NCBI RefSeq assembly: GCF_010122465.1
Contig: NZ_WLZY01000011.1
Location: 124,001 to 188,000 of the forward strand
From: Phytoactinopolyspora mesophila
GTDB taxonomy: Bacteria > Actinomycetota > Actinomycetes > Jiangellales > Jiangellaceae
Length of the DNA stretch: 64,000 bases
Reading direction: 5' to 3'
Each line of letters opens with the position of its first letter. Position 1 is the first letter of the stretch. The notes beneath the pieces were generated by a model. That model made no database searches and was not told the DNA's origin. It worked only from the letters and a program-made list of their open reading frames with translations. Of this stretch, positions 34,416-46,005 are shown one piece after another. Position numbers and translations under genes: made by a program.

Positions 34416-35612
34416 TCAGGACTGGCCGCCGCCCTTGAGCGCTCTAGTTGCGTCTTTGACGAGTCCCGGCAGATCGGACGTGTTGACCTCCGTGGCGTGC
34501 TTGGCCGCGTCCCGGTGCGCGAACCGCGAGAGCACGTTCTTGACGAGCACGGCGTTCCCGACCTGCTTCCGGGCGTCGAGCCGGACGTCGTCAGCGGAGC
34601 CTGCATAGAACGGCGCGAGGGCCTGGAGCGAGAGAGCCACATCCTCGGCGGTGTCGGCCTCCCGGAAGTGGCGGCTGGACTCGCGAAGGAGCAGCGCGCC
34701 GAACGCGCCGATGACCAGAGCAACGGTCGAACGGAGAACTCCGTCGCCCAACGTGAGGTCGAAGTCGTTGCGGACTGCCTCGCTGACGATGAACCAACCG
34801 ACCGCGCCCGCGAACACGAACGCGGCCACAGCACCGGCGCGTATCCATTGGGCGGCACGGCGCTCCCGCGTCGCCCGGCCATTCCAGTCGGCCGCGCTGA
34901 GGTCGCCGGCAGCGTGCTCAGCGAGGGCCTCGCCCGCCTTCGCCGTCGCCGCGAGCGTCGCGATGTGTTGCACGGCCTCGGCATCGTGCTTCTCGTCAGT
35001 CGACGTGCGCTCCTTCTTCCAATCGCCGAGCGTCTCACTCCACTCTGTGTTGATCTTGCTCTCGGCGGCAGAACTGACCTCGGCGATCGCCGCGCGTTGA
35101 GCGGCAATCTCGGAACGCAGAGTGTCGAGGTCCTTTTCGAGACGGTCCAATTTGCTGAGCCGATCCTGCAGCCCTTCCTCGGTCTCCGTGACCTTTGCCG
35201 CCAAATCATCGAGCCTGGCTGTGCGGAACTCGATCTCCTCGTCGAGAAGCTTGACGTAAGTATTCTTTAGATCCTTCGGCGGCGGCAGGGGCAACGAGCG
35301 CAGCGCAGCCTCCAGCTTCCCGATGGCCTGCGGGTTCTGCGGCTGGCGCTGGACGGCTACGTAGCGCTTGAACTCGGCGTCACCGGTCGGCAGTTCGTTG
35401 AGCGCCTTCCCGAGCTCGTCGAGGGCGCTGAGGTACAGGGCTGGCTGCCGTGCCAACTTCGTCTTGGCCGCCTCGGACAGCCACTCGACGATGTCCTCGC
35501 GCCTCTGCTCCACCTTGGCGTCGTCGTACCTGGCCGCCTTGAGCGCGTCGAGCTTGAGGTTCAAAGTCTCCCAGACCTTGTGCTTGCGGTAGCGCTCACT
35601 GCCTGTCGGCAT
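34416..35612 (-). CDS. coiled-coil protein with two C-terminal membrane segments, possible BREX accessory
   Basis: From the ATG at 35612 (site AGGGA upstream) the protein has 398 residues. The first ~110 residues are helical and basic (HKVWETLNLKLDALKAARYD). Residues ~110-190 are a strong coiled coil (DLAAKVTETEEGLQDRLSKL, then RLEKDLDTLRSEIAAQRAA). Membrane segments are at ~257-276 (AAFVFAGAVGWFIV) and ~292-309 (TVALVIGAFGALLL). The C-terminus is globular and basic. I do not recognise a family. It is 403 bases from the brxHI stop, on the same strand as the pgl operon. Confidence 0.7.
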   Translation of the reverse strand: MPTGSERYRKHKVWETLNLKLDALKAARYDDAKVEQRREDIVEWLSEAAKTKLARQPALYLSALDELGKALNELPTGDAEFKRYVAVQRQPQNPQAIGKLEAALRSLPLPPPKDLKNTYVKLLDEEIEFRTARLDDLAAKVTETEEGLQDRLSKLDRLEKDLDTLRSEIAAQRAAIAEVSSAAESKINTEWSETLGDWKKERTSTDEKHDAEAVQHIATLAATAKAGEALAEHAAGDLSAADWNGRATRERRAAQWIRAGAVAAFVFAGAVGWFIVSEAVRNDFDLTLGDGVLRSTVALVIGAFGALLLRESSRHFREADTAEDVALSLQALAPFYAGSADDVRLDARKQVGNAVLVKNVLSRFAHRDAAKHATEVNTSDLPGLVKDATRALKGGGQS

Positions 35613-35652
35613 GCCTGTCCCTTCTAGACGCACCGCGGGTCGCGGTGATGAC

Positions 35653-35862
35653 TTACTTGTTGTCCTCGGTGCGGTTGTGCGTCAGGCAGAGCATCGTCAG
35701 GTTCGAGGGGTCCGTCACCCCGCCCTTCGACCAGCCCGTCACGTGGTCAGCGTCCATCTCGTTCTGCTTGTAGATCCGCATCCTGTTGTTGCGACCTGAT
35801 GGGCGCTCTGTGCCTCCGCCACCGCAATGCTCCCTCTTTTGGCTCCGACAGCTTCCGCAGAG
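35653..35862 (-). pseudogene. HNH endonuclease remnant
   Basis: A 69-codon frame without a start codon reads IYKQNEMDADHVTGWSKGG, then SNLTMLCLTHNRTEDNK to a stop at 35653. This is the C-terminal half of an HNH nuclease: DADHV gives the first His, SNLTMLC the Asn and THN the last His. The upstream Cys-containing part is scrambled (GSCRSQKREHCG). A full-length gene would need about 200 more residues, so it is a fragment inside the island. The gap to brxHI (35863-36015) shows nothing else. Confidence 0.65.
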
Positions 35863-36015
35863 CTAGATGATCAGGCCGTTGACGGCTCGGGCGTCATGAC
35901 GTGACCCAAGCCAGGACCCACCGGCATGCCCCTCGCCTTCGTGTGTTACCCAACCCCCTACTTGCCAGAGATCGTGCCATGAACCCCGGACAAAGTCGAT
36001 GAACAGGACGCGCCG

Positions 36016-38109
36016 TTATTCGTTGAGGAACACGATCGGTTCTGAGAGGACGTCCTTGGCGTGTGGCTGGTCTTCCAACCGCTGCGCAATTGTTGCCGTC
36101 GCCAGGTCTGGTGGCAAGGCGTCGGCGAACTTCAAGCCGGCCACGCTGGCCCCATTGACTGAGGGCTGGGTGATCATCGCATTCGCTATGGCGTCGATGA
36201 TCTCGTCTCGGGATGCGTCGGGGCGCAACCGCAAGGATCGATCGTCCGCTCGTTGCTGTTCCGCCACGGCACCGGGAAGGGACGCTTGAAGGGTGCGGTT
36301 CGCCGCGCTGCCTGCCCATGTCCACCAGCGAAGCTCGTCCCGACCGGTTCGACTGATCGCGGTGCCGTCGCGGTGAACATGGTGGGCATGGACTTCGCGG
36401 AGACGTGATAAGACATCCCGAGCTCGGTTGGTCAACCTGACACCCAAGGGATCGACGCCCAGTACTACGTCCCGCATCGCCCGAGTGATGTCGAATGAAA
36501 GACCTCCGCGGGAAAACCCCCACCGTGCCTTCCCTGACAGAGCGGTCGGCTCCACCTGGCAGCGGCGTCGTGCCCAATCGATATGGGTGACCTGCCAGCT
36601 ACGGCCACCGAGCAGGATGATCCGCGGGCCCGCGGATTCCTCAGTGAGAACCGCGTCCTCTATGGTCCCGACTTCCTCACGCCCCGAAAGCACGGTGAAT
36701 TCTGGTGCGGCGCTGAATACCGCAGTCAAGTCTGAAAAGTACCGACGACCGAACTTGCGCTCGGCTTGTGGGCCAATGAACATGAAGTCACCGTCGGACT
36801 CGAGGTAACCCTCACGGCGTAGGAACGCCAGGATCTCGTCCGCGTGCTCATCGAGTAGCGGAAGCTCGCCCCACCAATCGCGCCAGGTGTTGACACCCAC
36901 GCGGTTCTCCTGGAGGCACAGTGCCATGATCTGTTGTGCGGCGATGTGCCGTGGCGACGGGGGCGCCGTCACCGGTTCGACCCAACCAGAGGACCACCGC
37001 TCCAACAGGCCGGCAGCCTGCAGCACCGAGTTCTCGTCCGTGCACAGAAACAAGCAGTTGCGGGTCGACCCCATGCGTCGGCCACTACGACCGATGCGTT
37101 GGAGGAAAGACGAGACACGAGCGGGGGAATCGATCTGGATGACCCGATCCAGGTCACCGACGTCGATTCCCAGTTCGAGGGTCGATGTCGCGACGATCAC
37201 GGTGTCTGTGGAGTCGGCGAACGCCGCTTCGGATCGACGGCGCTCCGACGCCGAGAGCGACGAGTGGGAAAGGAACGTATTAATGCCACGTTCCCGCAAC
37301 GCAGCTCCGAGTTCCTCGGCCCGACGTCGGCTCTCGACGAACACGAGCCGTTTCTCTCCCTCGTGCAATGCGGCGATGACCTTGGCGGCGTTGACGACCG
37401 ATCCAACATAGTCGAGGGTGACATCGACGTCGGCGCTAGCCGATGCGGCTGCTGGCGCAATCACCCGTCGCGGCCGGGCTGTAGCCCCACCTTGCAGCCA
37501 GGCAAGCAGATCTTCCGGATTTCCGACAGTGGCCGACAAGCCGATGCGTTGGACCGGGTGGCCAACTAGCCTCGTCAGCCGTTCAAGAACAGCGAGTAGA
37601 TGCCACCCGCGATCGTCGCCGGCGAACGCATGGATCTCGTCGACGACGATAGCCCGCAGCCCGGAGAACATCACTCGTGGATCGACCTTGGTAGACACCA
37701 GCATCGCTTCGATGGATTCCGGTGTGGTCAGCAGGATGTCCGGCCGCTCACGCAGGATGCGCTGACGTGCAGGCTGGTCGACGTCTCCATGCCATACCTC
37801 GGCCGAGCGTCCGAGCCAGGCGGCGTACGAATTCAGTCGCGGCTGCAAGTTGTTCAGGAGAGCCCGCAGCGGGCACACATATAGCACGGATGTGTCCTGC
37901 CAGCCTTCCTCGGCCATCCGGCTGAGCAGGGGGACAACGGCGGCTTCGGTTTTGCCGCCCGCGGTCGGGGCCAGAAGCAAGCAGTCCTCACCGGCCAAGA
38001 TCGGAGCGATCGCGGCCTCCTGCAACGGTCGCAGCGCATCCCAGCGCAGGGTGTTTGCCAGGTGGTAGCGGACTGCGGGATGCAGCGCGTCGATCGCCTC
38101 GGTCATCAC
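36016..38109 (-). CDS. brxHI: BREX-2 Lhr-like DEAD-box helicase BrxHI
   Basis: The 697-residue protein is the last gene of the type 2 BREX operon. Motif I is APTAGGKTEA, motif II VVDEIHAFAG, motif III GLSATVG and motif VI QRIGRSGRR, all as in Lhr-like SF2 helicases. The C-terminal ~300 residues include WWTWAGSAANRTLQASLPGA, a conserved Lhr-tail segment. BrxHI is one of the extra genes of the six-gene type 2 BREX layout. Its ATG overlaps the brxD stop (ATGA, 38106-38109), so translation is coupled. Confidence 0.9.
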   Translation of the reverse strand: MMTEAIDALHPAVRYHLANTLRWDALRPLQEAAIAPILAGEDCLLLAPTAGGKTEAAVVPLLSRMAEEGWQDTSVLYVCPLRALLNNLQPRLNSYAAWLGRSAEVWHGDVDQPARQRILRERPDILLTTPESIEAMLVSTKVDPRVMFSGLRAIVVDEIHAFAGDDRGWHLLAVLERLTRLVGHPVQRIGLSATVGNPEDLLAWLQGGATARPRRVIAPAAASASADVDVTLDYVGSVVNAAKVIAALHEGEKRLVFVESRRRAEELGAALRERGINTFLSHSSLSASERRRSEAAFADSTDTVIVATSTLELGIDVGDLDRVIQIDSPARVSSFLQRIGRSGRRMGSTRNCLFLCTDENSVLQAAGLLERWSSGWVEPVTAPPSPRHIAAQQIMALCLQENRVGVNTWRDWWGELPLLDEHADEILAFLRREGYLESDGDFMFIGPQAERKFGRRYFSDLTAVFSAAPEFTVLSGREEVGTIEDAVLTEESAGPRIILLGGRSWQVTHIDWARRRCQVEPTALSGKARWGFSRGGLSFDITRAMRDVVLGVDPLGVRLTNRARDVLSRLREVHAHHVHRDGTAISRTGRDELRWWTWAGSAANRTLQASLPGAVAEQQRADDRSLRLRPDASRDEIIDAIANAMITQPSVNGASVAGLKFADALPPDLATATIAQRLEDQPHAKDVLSEPIVFLNE

Positions 38110-39404
38110 ACGTCGAGTTCGATGTCGTCAGCCGAGCGAGTCGCGGCTGCCTCTCGTTCGGCGTCGTTCAACTCGGTCGGACGAATGGCCACTTCGTAAT
38201 CGGTCCGCGGGTCGAAGTCCGTGTGCAGCTCGATCGTGTCGAGGACGTCGACGAGCTTGCGCAAGAACAGCCGTGGAGCGGTGCCTACTCTTCCGCCTAG
38301 TTTGCCGGCGACGGATGAGGCGAAGTCGCGAAGGAAATCGTCATCTGCGGTGCGCTCTACTCGTTCGGCGTCGCTGACGTCGGAAATGAACAGCGACCGG
38401 ACACGCGTGCCGAGTTCCACGAGCTTGTCGAGATCGAAGCCGGTGAGCCGCAGCTGCGGCGCTCGTGGGTTGTCGAAGCGAGGGTCTCGGGAAAAGTCCG
38501 TATGCAACCGGTCGGCCAATGGCGGAAGTAACTGCATGCCCTGACGTCCGTCAAAAAACGCTGGCGTGCCGGTGATCAACAGATACAGGCCGGGAAAGTT
38601 GCCATCGTGCACTTCGTCCATGAACTGCCGTAACGCGTTGAGTGCCTTGGCGCGAGCGTCGCTGCGTACCCGCTGCAGCGTCTCCACCTCGTCCAGCACG
38701 AGCAACAGGCCGGCGTGACCGGAGTCGCGAAGGATAGCTAGCAGCCCGCGCAGAAACCCGAGTGCCAGAAAGTGGTCGAGATCGCCTTTGATCCCAGCCT
38801 GGCGTTTCACCCGAGCAGCGACGTGCGGTTGCCCCCCAAGCCACGCGACGAGGCCGTCGGCGGCATCGTTGTCTCCTTCGGCGACGAACCGGCGGTAGGC
38901 ACGCACAGCGAGCGGGAACACGGGAGCCCGCGCGGCGACTTCGGTGAGCCGCTGCTCCAGCAAGTTCTCCACCGACTCGTCGGAAATCTCGCCGTCCGCG
39001 CCGCTGGCGTCCGTTTCGACGGTGAACAGCCACGAGTCGAGGATCGGCCGCAAGGCGCTCGGCGGTACCGTGTCGGTGCGCAAGGACTCGATGGTGCGCC
39101 GGTAGACGGTCTCCAACCGGTGCAGCGGCGTGTCGATCTCGTTGATCTGCACCTCGGCGGTGGCGAAGCCCTTCTTGCGTGCGTTGTCTGCCAGCCAGCG
39201 CGCGAAGAACGTCTTCCCGGCCCCGTACTCTCCTCGCACGGCTTTGAAAATCGCCCCACCGGACCGCACGGTCTCGAGCTCGGCATCCATCTCTCCGCCA
39301 AACCTGTCCAGCCCGACGGCCAGCTGGTCGAGGCCGTGCGCTGGCACGGTCCCGCGCCGCAAGGCAGCGAGCACTTCGCGGCGGCGCCGGGGGGAGATGC
39401 TCAT
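38106..39404 (-). CDS. brxD: BREX-2 ATP-binding protein BrxD
   Basis: The 432-residue protein has Walker A GEYGAGKT at 58-65 and Walker B LLLVLDEVETLQRV near ~230. The start [20 protein letters not shown] and the ARWLADNARKKGF segment after Walker A match BREX BrxD proteins. It overlaps pglZ (39401-39404) and brxHI by 4 bases each, so it is co-translated with both. It is thought to act with the BREX complex in targeting or motor function; the exact role is not established. Confidence 0.9.
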   Translation of the reverse strand: MSISPRRRREVLAALRRGTVPAHGLDQLAVGLDRFGGEMDAELETVRSGGAIFKAVRGEYGAGKTFFARWLADNARKKGFATAEVQINEIDTPLHRLETVYRRTIESLRTDTVPPSALRPILDSWLFTVETDASGADGEISDESVENLLEQRLTEVAARAPVFPLAVRAYRRFVAEGDNDAADGLVAWLGGQPHVAARVKRQAGIKGDLDHFLALGFLRGLLAILRDSGHAGLLLVLDEVETLQRVRSDARAKALNALRQFMDEVHDGNFPGLYLLITGTPAFFDGRQGMQLLPPLADRLHTDFSRDPRFDNPRAPQLRLTGFDLDKLVELGTRVRSLFISDVSDAERVERTADDDFLRDFASSVAGKLGGRVGTAPRLFLRKLVDVLDTIELHTDFDPRTDYEVAIRPTELNDAEREAAATRSADDIELDV

Positions 39405-42250
39405 CCCTGCACCCCGAACTGTTCGCGCAGGAGCGACTCGTCGAGGACGATGTCGCCGGAGGCCTCCTCGTACCGGATCACCACGTACCCCTCGACGTCG
39501 AGAACCCGCTTGAGCACGTGTAGCGCACCCCGCAGGCGAGGTGCGGCGACGCTGAGCGTAGCCGCGGCGTTGTGTGCTGGGACCCTTCGGTCCGGGGCGT
39601 CCAGAAGTACGGCGAGCAGGTTGGTGATCCTCTCGGTAGCGACCGGGACGCGCCCAGCGATGGCGAGTTGTTGCTTGAACGTGCGCGACGACACGACGGA
39701 CTGGGCCACCTTGGCCGCTTCTTCACCAGGGCCGTCCGGCCGGGGCTGCGGAGTGGATGTGGTCTGAGGCAGCCTTCCGGGAAGCTCGAACAGCGTGGCG
39801 GCGTCGTCGTCGGAGCGCGACACCGCACGGGTAGCGCCCCTCGGTCCTGATCCCGCCCCACGCGGCGGTTCCGACGCACCGGCCGCATGAGCGCGGGGCC
39901 TGGTTGTAGGCTCCCACCAGGCCGGTTGGCCGCCGTCGATACTGGTGAGGCCAAGTTCTGCGGGAGCGTCGCCGGGGTGCAGGACCACCACGGGCACGAC
40001 GACCTCCGCGGGTGAGCCGCCGCCGTGGTATCCGGCATTGAGCGGGCCGTACCGGATCCGTTCATCGACGGCAAGGATTGCGGAGTTGCCGGTGGTGAGC
40101 ACCCGCGGACCGCTGACCATGACCTCGTCGCCTGCGGCGGGTTCGGACTCGACAGCGGGTCGGGCTCTCGCCCCGTACGTGGAAGAGTGCTGACGCAGCG
40201 TTCCCTGGCGACGCTCGATCACGTGCCCGTGGTCGGAGGTCAGGACGACGATTCGTCCGGCACCACGGGCGGCGTCGAGGAGCGGCTTGAGATGGCGTAC
40301 AGCATCGAGCGTCCAGTCGATACCGGCCGGGTCGGTGTGGTGCAGTGCGTCGTCGACGGCATTCAGCACGGCCGCGACCAGCGGTAGCCCTTCCGTGTCG
40401 GCGACGGCGGTGTGGATCGCGGGCGAGAGAGTCAGCCCGGGTCGCGAGGTATCGAGATCTTTCTTGTGAAACAGCGGCGCCCCGCCGCCGTCCACGTCGT
40501 GTTTCAAGCTGGCACCCTTGAGCACCGCCTGAAACCCCTGGCGCTCGGCATCGTCGCGGCCGTGGCACAGCATTCCGGACAGCAGCGAACATCTGCTGAA
40601 CTCTGTCAGCGTGGGCAGTACCGCAAGCGCCGCCGTCCGCCGCTCGTGGCCGGGAACCGCATGTTCGACCCACCCCAGCTGGCCGGCATCGCGGACGAGC
40701 TGGTTGGCCACCGACGCGCTCATCCCGTCGAGTACCAGCAACAACGCCGGCCGCCGTTGGGCCAGCGGGACAACGACATCCGGCAGCACCCGCTCTACAG
40801 TGAGCTGCTCCGGCTCCGGCGAGGCCGCCAGGGCCGCGGCGAACGCCACGTCATGCCGGTCGCGCCGGTGGCGAACCAGCCGCAAGACCGTCCCGAGTAC
40901 GTCAGCGAGGCCGGAGTCGGCGGATCCCTGGGCGGCTGTGTTGACCGCGGCGTCCACCCACGAGTCAGTCGTGAGGTGCTGGTCGAGCGCCAGGGCCAAG
41001 TCGCTGCCGACCGGGGTGGTGGCGTCGGTCGCAAGCCAGCGCACGAGCCGCAAGGCTGCTTCGAATGCGCGCACCGACGCGTCTTTCTCGGCGAGGACAT
41101 GCTCCCGGATCCGGGAGAAGGCGGACTCGGCAGCCGAGAGGTCGGCGGCCACCAACGGCTCATCGATCCCGGCCCCGGCCGTGGCCACGGTGGCAGCGTC
41201 CGGCAGCACGCTCGAGAGTTCGCGGGCGAGTTCGGCCAGACGCGACTGCAGTCCTGCGGGCAGCATGTCGGAGACCTGCGCAAGTTCGTCGAGGCCGAGG
41301 TCGGCGACGTGGCGCGACGCACCCGTGAGCACCTTGCTGGCGAGCTCGGGGCCGTAGCCGTCGGTGAGTGCGTGGGTCACCAGCCAGCGGGCGTCGGCGT
41401 GCCACGCATCCAGCACCTCTGGAGTGAGCTTGCCCAGCCCGAACGCACCCTGGAAGTGCCCGGCAGCGCGGGTGTCCGCCACGTCGGGCGCGCTGAGCAA
41501 GCCAGCGAGGACACCCAGCGGGACGATCTCGGAGATCTTGCCAGCGGCCAGCAACGTTCGTACTGGTCCGGCGGCCAAGCCACACCGTCCGGCCAGCCAG
41601 TCGATGACCTCGTCGGTGAGCGCGTCGCCTGCGGCTGCGCGCAGGTCGGCCAGGAGCGAGGTAGCGTCCGGCCGGGCGCTCCAGGCCATGACCGCGGTCA
41701 CATCGACTTCCACCCCTGCGTCAACTACGCGCAGCCCGTTGTGGACGACGGATCCAAGCGCATGGTCGCGGGTGAGCACACCAGCAGGGGCAGGCGTCCA
41801 GCCGTCATGAGGCAGAACGGCTAACAAGCCAGCAGCGATTTCGCGAGAGCGCGCCCCAGACGAGTAGAGCCTCGGGTCGAGCCGCTCGGCGGTGAACCTG
41901 TGCCGGACGGCTTCCCACGGGTCCGGGGTCCGCAGGCGGTTGCCCACGAAATGAGCCATGACACCCGCGCCCAGGTCGTCCTGATCGCACGGCGTGAGGA
42001 TGACAAGCCAGTCGGAGGAGTCACGTAGCCGAAGCGCTTCCCAGACGGCCAGGGTTGAACGACACGGCAAGACTCGGATGCTGCGCCCGTTATGCATGAA
42101 CTGCTCGGGCCCCTCCCAGGTTGCGGCCGCTTGTACGCCGAGGATGCCGGCGTCGTGCCGCTTACCGGCCAGCCCGTCCAACAGGGATCGCACCACCGCG
42201 GGGCTCGCCACGGTGAGTGCGTGGCCGTTGGCCGTCACCGCTGTGCTCAT
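39401..42250 (-). CDS. pglZ: BREX-2 alkaline-phosphatase-like PglZ
   Basis: The ATG at 42250 overlaps the pglY TGA (ATGA), giving 949 residues. Two metal-binding signatures of the alkaline phosphatase superfamily are seen: [20 protein letters not shown] and [13 protein letters not shown]. PglZ is one of two proteins conserved in all BREX types and is needed for phage resistance. Its exact reaction is unproven. Downstream it overlaps brxD. Confidence 0.92.
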   Translation of the reverse strand: MSTAVTANGHALTVASPAVVRSLLDGLAGKRHDAGILGVQAAATWEGPEQFMHNGRSIRVLPCRSTLAVWEALRLRDSSDWLVILTPCDQDDLGAGVMAHFVGNRLRTPDPWEAVRHRFTAERLDPRLYSSGARSREIAAGLLAVLPHDGWTPAPAGVLTRDHALGSVVHNGLRVVDAGVEVDVTAVMAWSARPDATSLLADLRAAAGDALTDEVIDWLAGRCGLAAGPVRTLLAAGKISEIVPLGVLAGLLSAPDVADTRAAGHFQGAFGLGKLTPEVLDAWHADARWLVTHALTDGYGPELASKVLTGASRHVADLGLDELAQVSDMLPAGLQSRLAELARELSSVLPDAATVATAGAGIDEPLVAADLSAAESAFSRIREHVLAEKDASVRAFEAALRLVRWLATDATTPVGSDLALALDQHLTTDSWVDAAVNTAAQGSADSGLADVLGTVLRLVRHRRDRHDVAFAAALAASPEPEQLTVERVLPDVVVPLAQRRPALLLVLDGMSASVANQLVRDAGQLGWVEHAVPGHERRTAALAVLPTLTEFSRCSLLSGMLCHGRDDAERQGFQAVLKGASLKHDVDGGGAPLFHKKDLDTSRPGLTLSPAIHTAVADTEGLPLVAAVLNAVDDALHHTDPAGIDWTLDAVRHLKPLLDAARGAGRIVVLTSDHGHVIERRQGTLRQHSSTYGARARPAVESEPAAGDEVMVSGPRVLTTGNSAILAVDERIRYGPLNAGYHGGGSPAEVVVPVVVLHPGDAPAELGLTSIDGGQPAWWEPTTRPRAHAAGASEPPRGAGSGPRGATRAVSRSDDDAATLFELPGRLPQTTSTPQPRPDGPGEEAAKVAQSVVSSRTFKQQLAIAGRVPVATERITNLLAVLLDAPDRRVPAHNAAATLSVAAPRLRGALHVLKRVLDVEGYVVIRYEEASGDIVLDESLLREQFGVQG

Positions 42251-45200
42251 TCGACCCACCATTGCACGTGAATCCTGCGACCGTGGTGCTCAGCCAACAA
42301 CCGCTTGAGCTCCACCTCGACGACGGGAACATCCTTCGCGGATGTGAGGGCAATCCTGTCGCGGATCTGGCCAGTTTGCGGCTCGTCGGTTGAGACGTCG
42401 AGCTCCACGTCTTCGGGGCCGTGCTGTTCTGGCGCGGGTGGGGGCGCAGGCACCGACGGCGTTTGGTCGGCGAGCCACTGGAAGGTCTCCTCTTCCGCCC
42501 GTCTCAACGCGTCGGCAAGCCGCACCGTGAGTTCGTCGGCTGAAGTTGCCTCCCGCAGCTGACGCATGATGTCGCGGGCTTGCTGCGCTCGCTCGTCGGC
42601 GCCTGTCTCCGCCTGCACCACCGGAGAGAGACGATGCCACTGGAACGCCTGGAGCGCACGCACAACGGTCGCAGCATCGGCGAGCGTACGTCCCACCACG
42701 TCGAGCGGAACGGGGAACTCGGCTCTGGCTACCTTCTCGATGAGTGCGACCCGGTTGGAGGTCCGTGACAGGTCGATGACGAAGCTGGCGGCCGCAGCCG
42801 CCACAGTCAGCCGGTCGCCATCATGCTGGTCGACCGTCAGCCGGCTGTAGAGCTGACGGAGTTCGCCGACGAGCGCGTCGGCGGGACCAGCGTGTTCGGC
42901 GGCTCGGGCGCTGACAGTTCCGGCAAACTCGGCGACGTTCGCACCGGTCAGGTACTGGTTCCCGGCAAGGCCGAAGAGGTGGCCGGCGTTGGTGTGCGCA
43001 GTCGTCCAATCCTCCTTGGTGGGTAGCGGCTCCGGCCGCAGCTCCAGGTGATCGCGGATCTTGCCCAGCGCAGGGGCAGCGACAGGAGTGTTGGCCTCGA
43101 ACCATGCCCGCTTTTGCAGGAGTGCCCACGCGCTGATGAGCAGGTCGGCCACGTCGGTGCGCAGTCCCCACGCCGGGGTCAGCCCGTCGATCCAGTCGCG
43201 CAGCTGCCGGACGGTCACCGGGGCATGGGCGTTCCCGCCGTGATGAGCAACGGCGCGGTCGAACTCGCCTGCCCAGAAGGCAAACGTATCGCTACCGAAC
43301 AGGAAGTGTGTCTCGGTGGCCTTGCCGAGCCGGAGCGGTCCGCAGATACGGCGCAGCACCTGGCGGTCACTCGGATGCGTGGGGGTGCGGCCGTCCTCCT
43401 GGATCGATGCCTGCTCGACGTAGCCGCGGACGGTCTCCAGCTGGCGGACGGTGATCTCTTCGCGGGCCGGCTCGAACTCTGGGTGCGCCGGATAGCTACT
43501 GCGAAATGCCTGGTCGATGAGGTTCTCGAAGGCAGTGCCGAGGTCGGCGCCCACCGGCTCGGCCGGGCTGAACGAGCGGTCCAGCGACATCAGCACCTGG
43601 GTATGTGCGGCGTCGTCGGCAAGGTTGCCAGCGTCGGGGGTGGCTGCCCCGTAAGCCTGCTGCAGCACCCGGGTGATGCGTTCCTTGTAGGCGGCATGCT
43701 GGTTCTCCAGAATGGCGCGGGCCTGGGCGCGGGCAGCCTCGGGCAGGTGGTCGGAGCTGTTCTGCCAGCGTTCGCCCGAGCCGGAGAACAGCCAATGCAG
43801 CTTGACCAGGCGCACCAGTTCGCGCTGCACCTCGGGCGTGAGATAGCGAGGCAGCCACACGACGGTCTGCCAGTACTTGCCTGCCTGCTGCATCCGCTCA
43901 ACGCGGGCGATGTCCTGGGAGACGGACTGCTCCTCCTCGTCGAACGGGTAGTCGACGACGAAGCGCCAGGTGCCGGGGCGGTTCTGAAAGTGTTCGTCGG
44001 ACAGCCAGGCGGTGTCTCGGACGTTGCCGAAGACAACGTCCACCTCGCGCCGTGATCCCTTCCACGTCACCTGACGGGTGGCAGCGGAGTCGAGGTCGCT
44101 GGTGTGTGGGTCGATGCCGAGCGCCTGGTGCACGATCTCCTTGACCAGCTGCCGGCGCCGTCCCGGGTTGTCCTCGCCTTTGACCCGTTCGACGACCGAC
44201 TCGTAGTCGACATCGGCCAGCTGGACGCGGATGACCGGGTCGCTGCCGCTGGACGTCTGGATCTCGGGGACTTCCTTCTTCCACGTGTTGATGGCGGCCA
44301 TCACCAGCCGGGCTTCGTTGCCGGGCAGCGGCGAGACGATGGAGCCGTGATTGAGCGAGGCCAGCCGGGAGGCCGTCAGCTCTTTCAACGCGGGGACGTT
44401 GGGTGCTACCGCGGACAGCAGCAGCGTCTTGGCCAGCCGCTCTTGGCTGCGGAATCCTCGTGGGACCGAGGTGGGGTCGTCGGCGAGCTGGCGTTCGGTG
44501 ACGTTGTGCTCACGCAGCAGGATCGGCTTGAGCTTGTCCTCATACAGAGCAGTTGCGGCACGAAACAGGTTGGCTGCGTGTGAGTCGAGCGCCTGACGGC
44601 CATTAACCACGTAGTCGAACGCATCGCCCACCGGAATGAGATCGTCAACGGTAAATGACTCGCGGCGGTTCACCAGCATCTGCTGCATGACTTTTAATGC
44701 TGTGCGTTCTCGCTGCATGACACTGGCCAGGGAGCGCAGCGTGGAGACAAGGGCGGGCGAGAACGGGTAGGTAAGCCGGAACTCGGCCTCGGAAGCGCCG
44801 TGGTGGCTCTCGCCGGTGTTGATGCTGTCCAGGAGGACGTCCCACACGGCGGGGCGGCGTTCGAGCTGACCGAATGCGTCCTCTAAGGTCCGGCGGGCCT
44901 CGTCGTCCACCGGCCAGAGCAGCCTGCGATGAGCCACCTCGGCGAGGTTGTCGTCCCCAAGCTGGATGGACGCGAAACGGCCCTCCTGATGGCGGAAGGC
45001 ACGATCCAGCGCCTCTTGCTCGTTGCCGGTGGCGCCAGCGTCGGCGAACCACTTACGCAGGTCCATCTGCCGGGAGATGAACGAGATTAGGGGGATCGGC
45101 CGCGGGGAGCCGGACGACTCCACCAACTTGGTGATCTTCTGGGTTTCCCGGCGGAAGAACTCGGTGTCGCGGACAGAGAACGCCAACCACAACACGAGTT

Positions 45201-46005
45201 CGTCGAGGAACAGCACGACGCCGTTGTAGCCGAGCGCCTGTGCGTGCCGGGAGATCGCGTGCAGCCCGCTTTCCAGATCAACGTAGTCGGCGAATCGGGT
45301 GTAGGAGGTGAAGTAGCTCTGGGTGAGCGCAGTGACCAGCCGCTGGCGTTCCTCAGTTTCTGGTCCGGCGGCACGCGCGGTGTGGTAGGTCTCGGCGTCC
45401 CAGGTTCCGGTGCCGAGGAGTCCCGCCCACACATCGCCGCTGTCGTCATCGTCGTCGCCGTTGAGCCCGGCGAAGAATCGCTCGTCGCCGAGCGTCCGGC
45501 GCTGGTTCTCCGCGTCGGTGAGGAGATCGTCACTCGTGTGCACCGCTGGAAGGGGCGCGTCGGGGTGCAGCCGCTGGATCTGCTCGACGTAGCCGCCGAG
45601 CACAGCCTGTTCCAGCGACGGCGCGCCAAGCAGGTGGTAACTGAGCCGTAGCAGCTTCGCCTCGCGTAGCGCAGCGTCGTGTTTGGCGACCACTGGCTGC
45701 AGCTCGGCGATCTTGCGGGCGGCCGGCTCATGGCCGAGGACGGCATGTAGGACGGCCATGAAGTGGCTCTTACCGGAACCGAACGAGCCGGTGAGGAACG
45801 CACCCCGGCTGGTCTTGTTGCGAACCGCGTCCGAGACGAGCGCCAGCGCGGAGTCGAAGTTCTGCGCCAGCGAGTCGGTGACAACGTACTGGGCGAGCGT
45901 CTGCTCCAGGTGCGCGGTGTCCGTGCTCTCAGCGAGGCGAAGCACGTAGTCTTCGCTCCCGGCCCGCTCCGGGATCTCGATGACGTCGCGCAGCAACCTA
46001 CTCAT
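42247..46005 (-). CDS. pglY: BREX-2 P-loop ATPase PglY
   Basis: The 1252-residue protein has Walker A GSFGSGKS at 73-80 in [20 protein letters not shown], near the N-terminus as in BrxC/PglY ATPases. The long remainder is helical and acidic. It starts directly after the pglX stop (TAG-ATG, 46006-46008) and its stop overlaps the pglZ start. In type 2 BREX it replaces BrxC and probably forms the core motor with PglX and PglZ. Confidence 0.92.
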   Translation of the reverse strand: MSRLLRDVIEIPERAGSEDYVLRLAESTDTAHLEQTLAQYVVTDSLAQNFDSALALVSDAVRNKTSRGAFLTGSFGSGKSHFMAVLHAVLGHEPAARKIAELQPVVAKHDAALREAKLLRLSYHLLGAPSLEQAVLGGYVEQIQRLHPDAPLPAVHTSDDLLTDAENQRRTLGDERFFAGLNGDDDDDSGDVWAGLLGTGTWDAETYHTARAAGPETEERQRLVTALTQSYFTSYTRFADYVDLESGLHAISRHAQALGYNGVVLFLDELVLWLAFSVRDTEFFRRETQKITKLVESSGSPRPIPLISFISRQMDLRKWFADAGATGNEQEALDRAFRHQEGRFASIQLGDDNLAEVAHRRLLWPVDDEARRTLEDAFGQLERRPAVWDVLLDSINTGESHHGASEAEFRLTYPFSPALVSTLRSLASVMQRERTALKVMQQMLVNRRESFTVDDLIPVGDAFDYVVNGRQALDSHAANLFRAATALYEDKLKPILLREHNVTERQLADDPTSVPRGFRSQERLAKTLLLSAVAPNVPALKELTASRLASLNHGSIVSPLPGNEARLVMAAINTWKKEVPEIQTSSGSDPVIRVQLADVDYESVVERVKGEDNPGRRRQLVKEIVHQALGIDPHTSDLDSAATRQVTWKGSRREVDVVFGNVRDTAWLSDEHFQNRPGTWRFVVDYPFDEEEQSVSQDIARVERMQQAGKYWQTVVWLPRYLTPEVQRELVRLVKLHWLFSGSGERWQNSSDHLPEAARAQARAILENQHAAYKERITRVLQQAYGAATPDAGNLADDAAHTQVLMSLDRSFSPAEPVGADLGTAFENLIDQAFRSSYPAHPEFEPAREEITVRQLETVRGYVEQASIQEDGRTPTHPSDRQVLRRICGPLRLGKATETHFLFGSDTFAFWAGEFDRAVAHHGGNAHAPVTVRQLRDWIDGLTPAWGLRTDVADLLISAWALLQKRAWFEANTPVAAPALGKIRDHLELRPEPLPTKEDWTTAHTNAGHLFGLAGNQYLTGANVAEFAGTVSARAAEHAGPADALVGELRQLYSRLTVDQHDGDRLTVAAAAASFVIDLSRTSNRVALIEKVARAEFPVPLDVVGRTLADAATVVRALQAFQWHRLSPVVQAETGADERAQQARDIMRQLREATSADELTVRLADALRRAEEETFQWLADQTPSVPAPPPAPEQHGPEDVELDVSTDEPQTGQIRDRIALTSAKDVPVVEVELKRLLAEHHGRRIHVQWWVE

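Noticed and set aside
35894-36577. Minus-strand frame of 227 codons overlapping brxHI
   Set aside because: It is an alternate frame of the helicase with no recognised motif and Arg/Pro-biased composition typical of a shadow.
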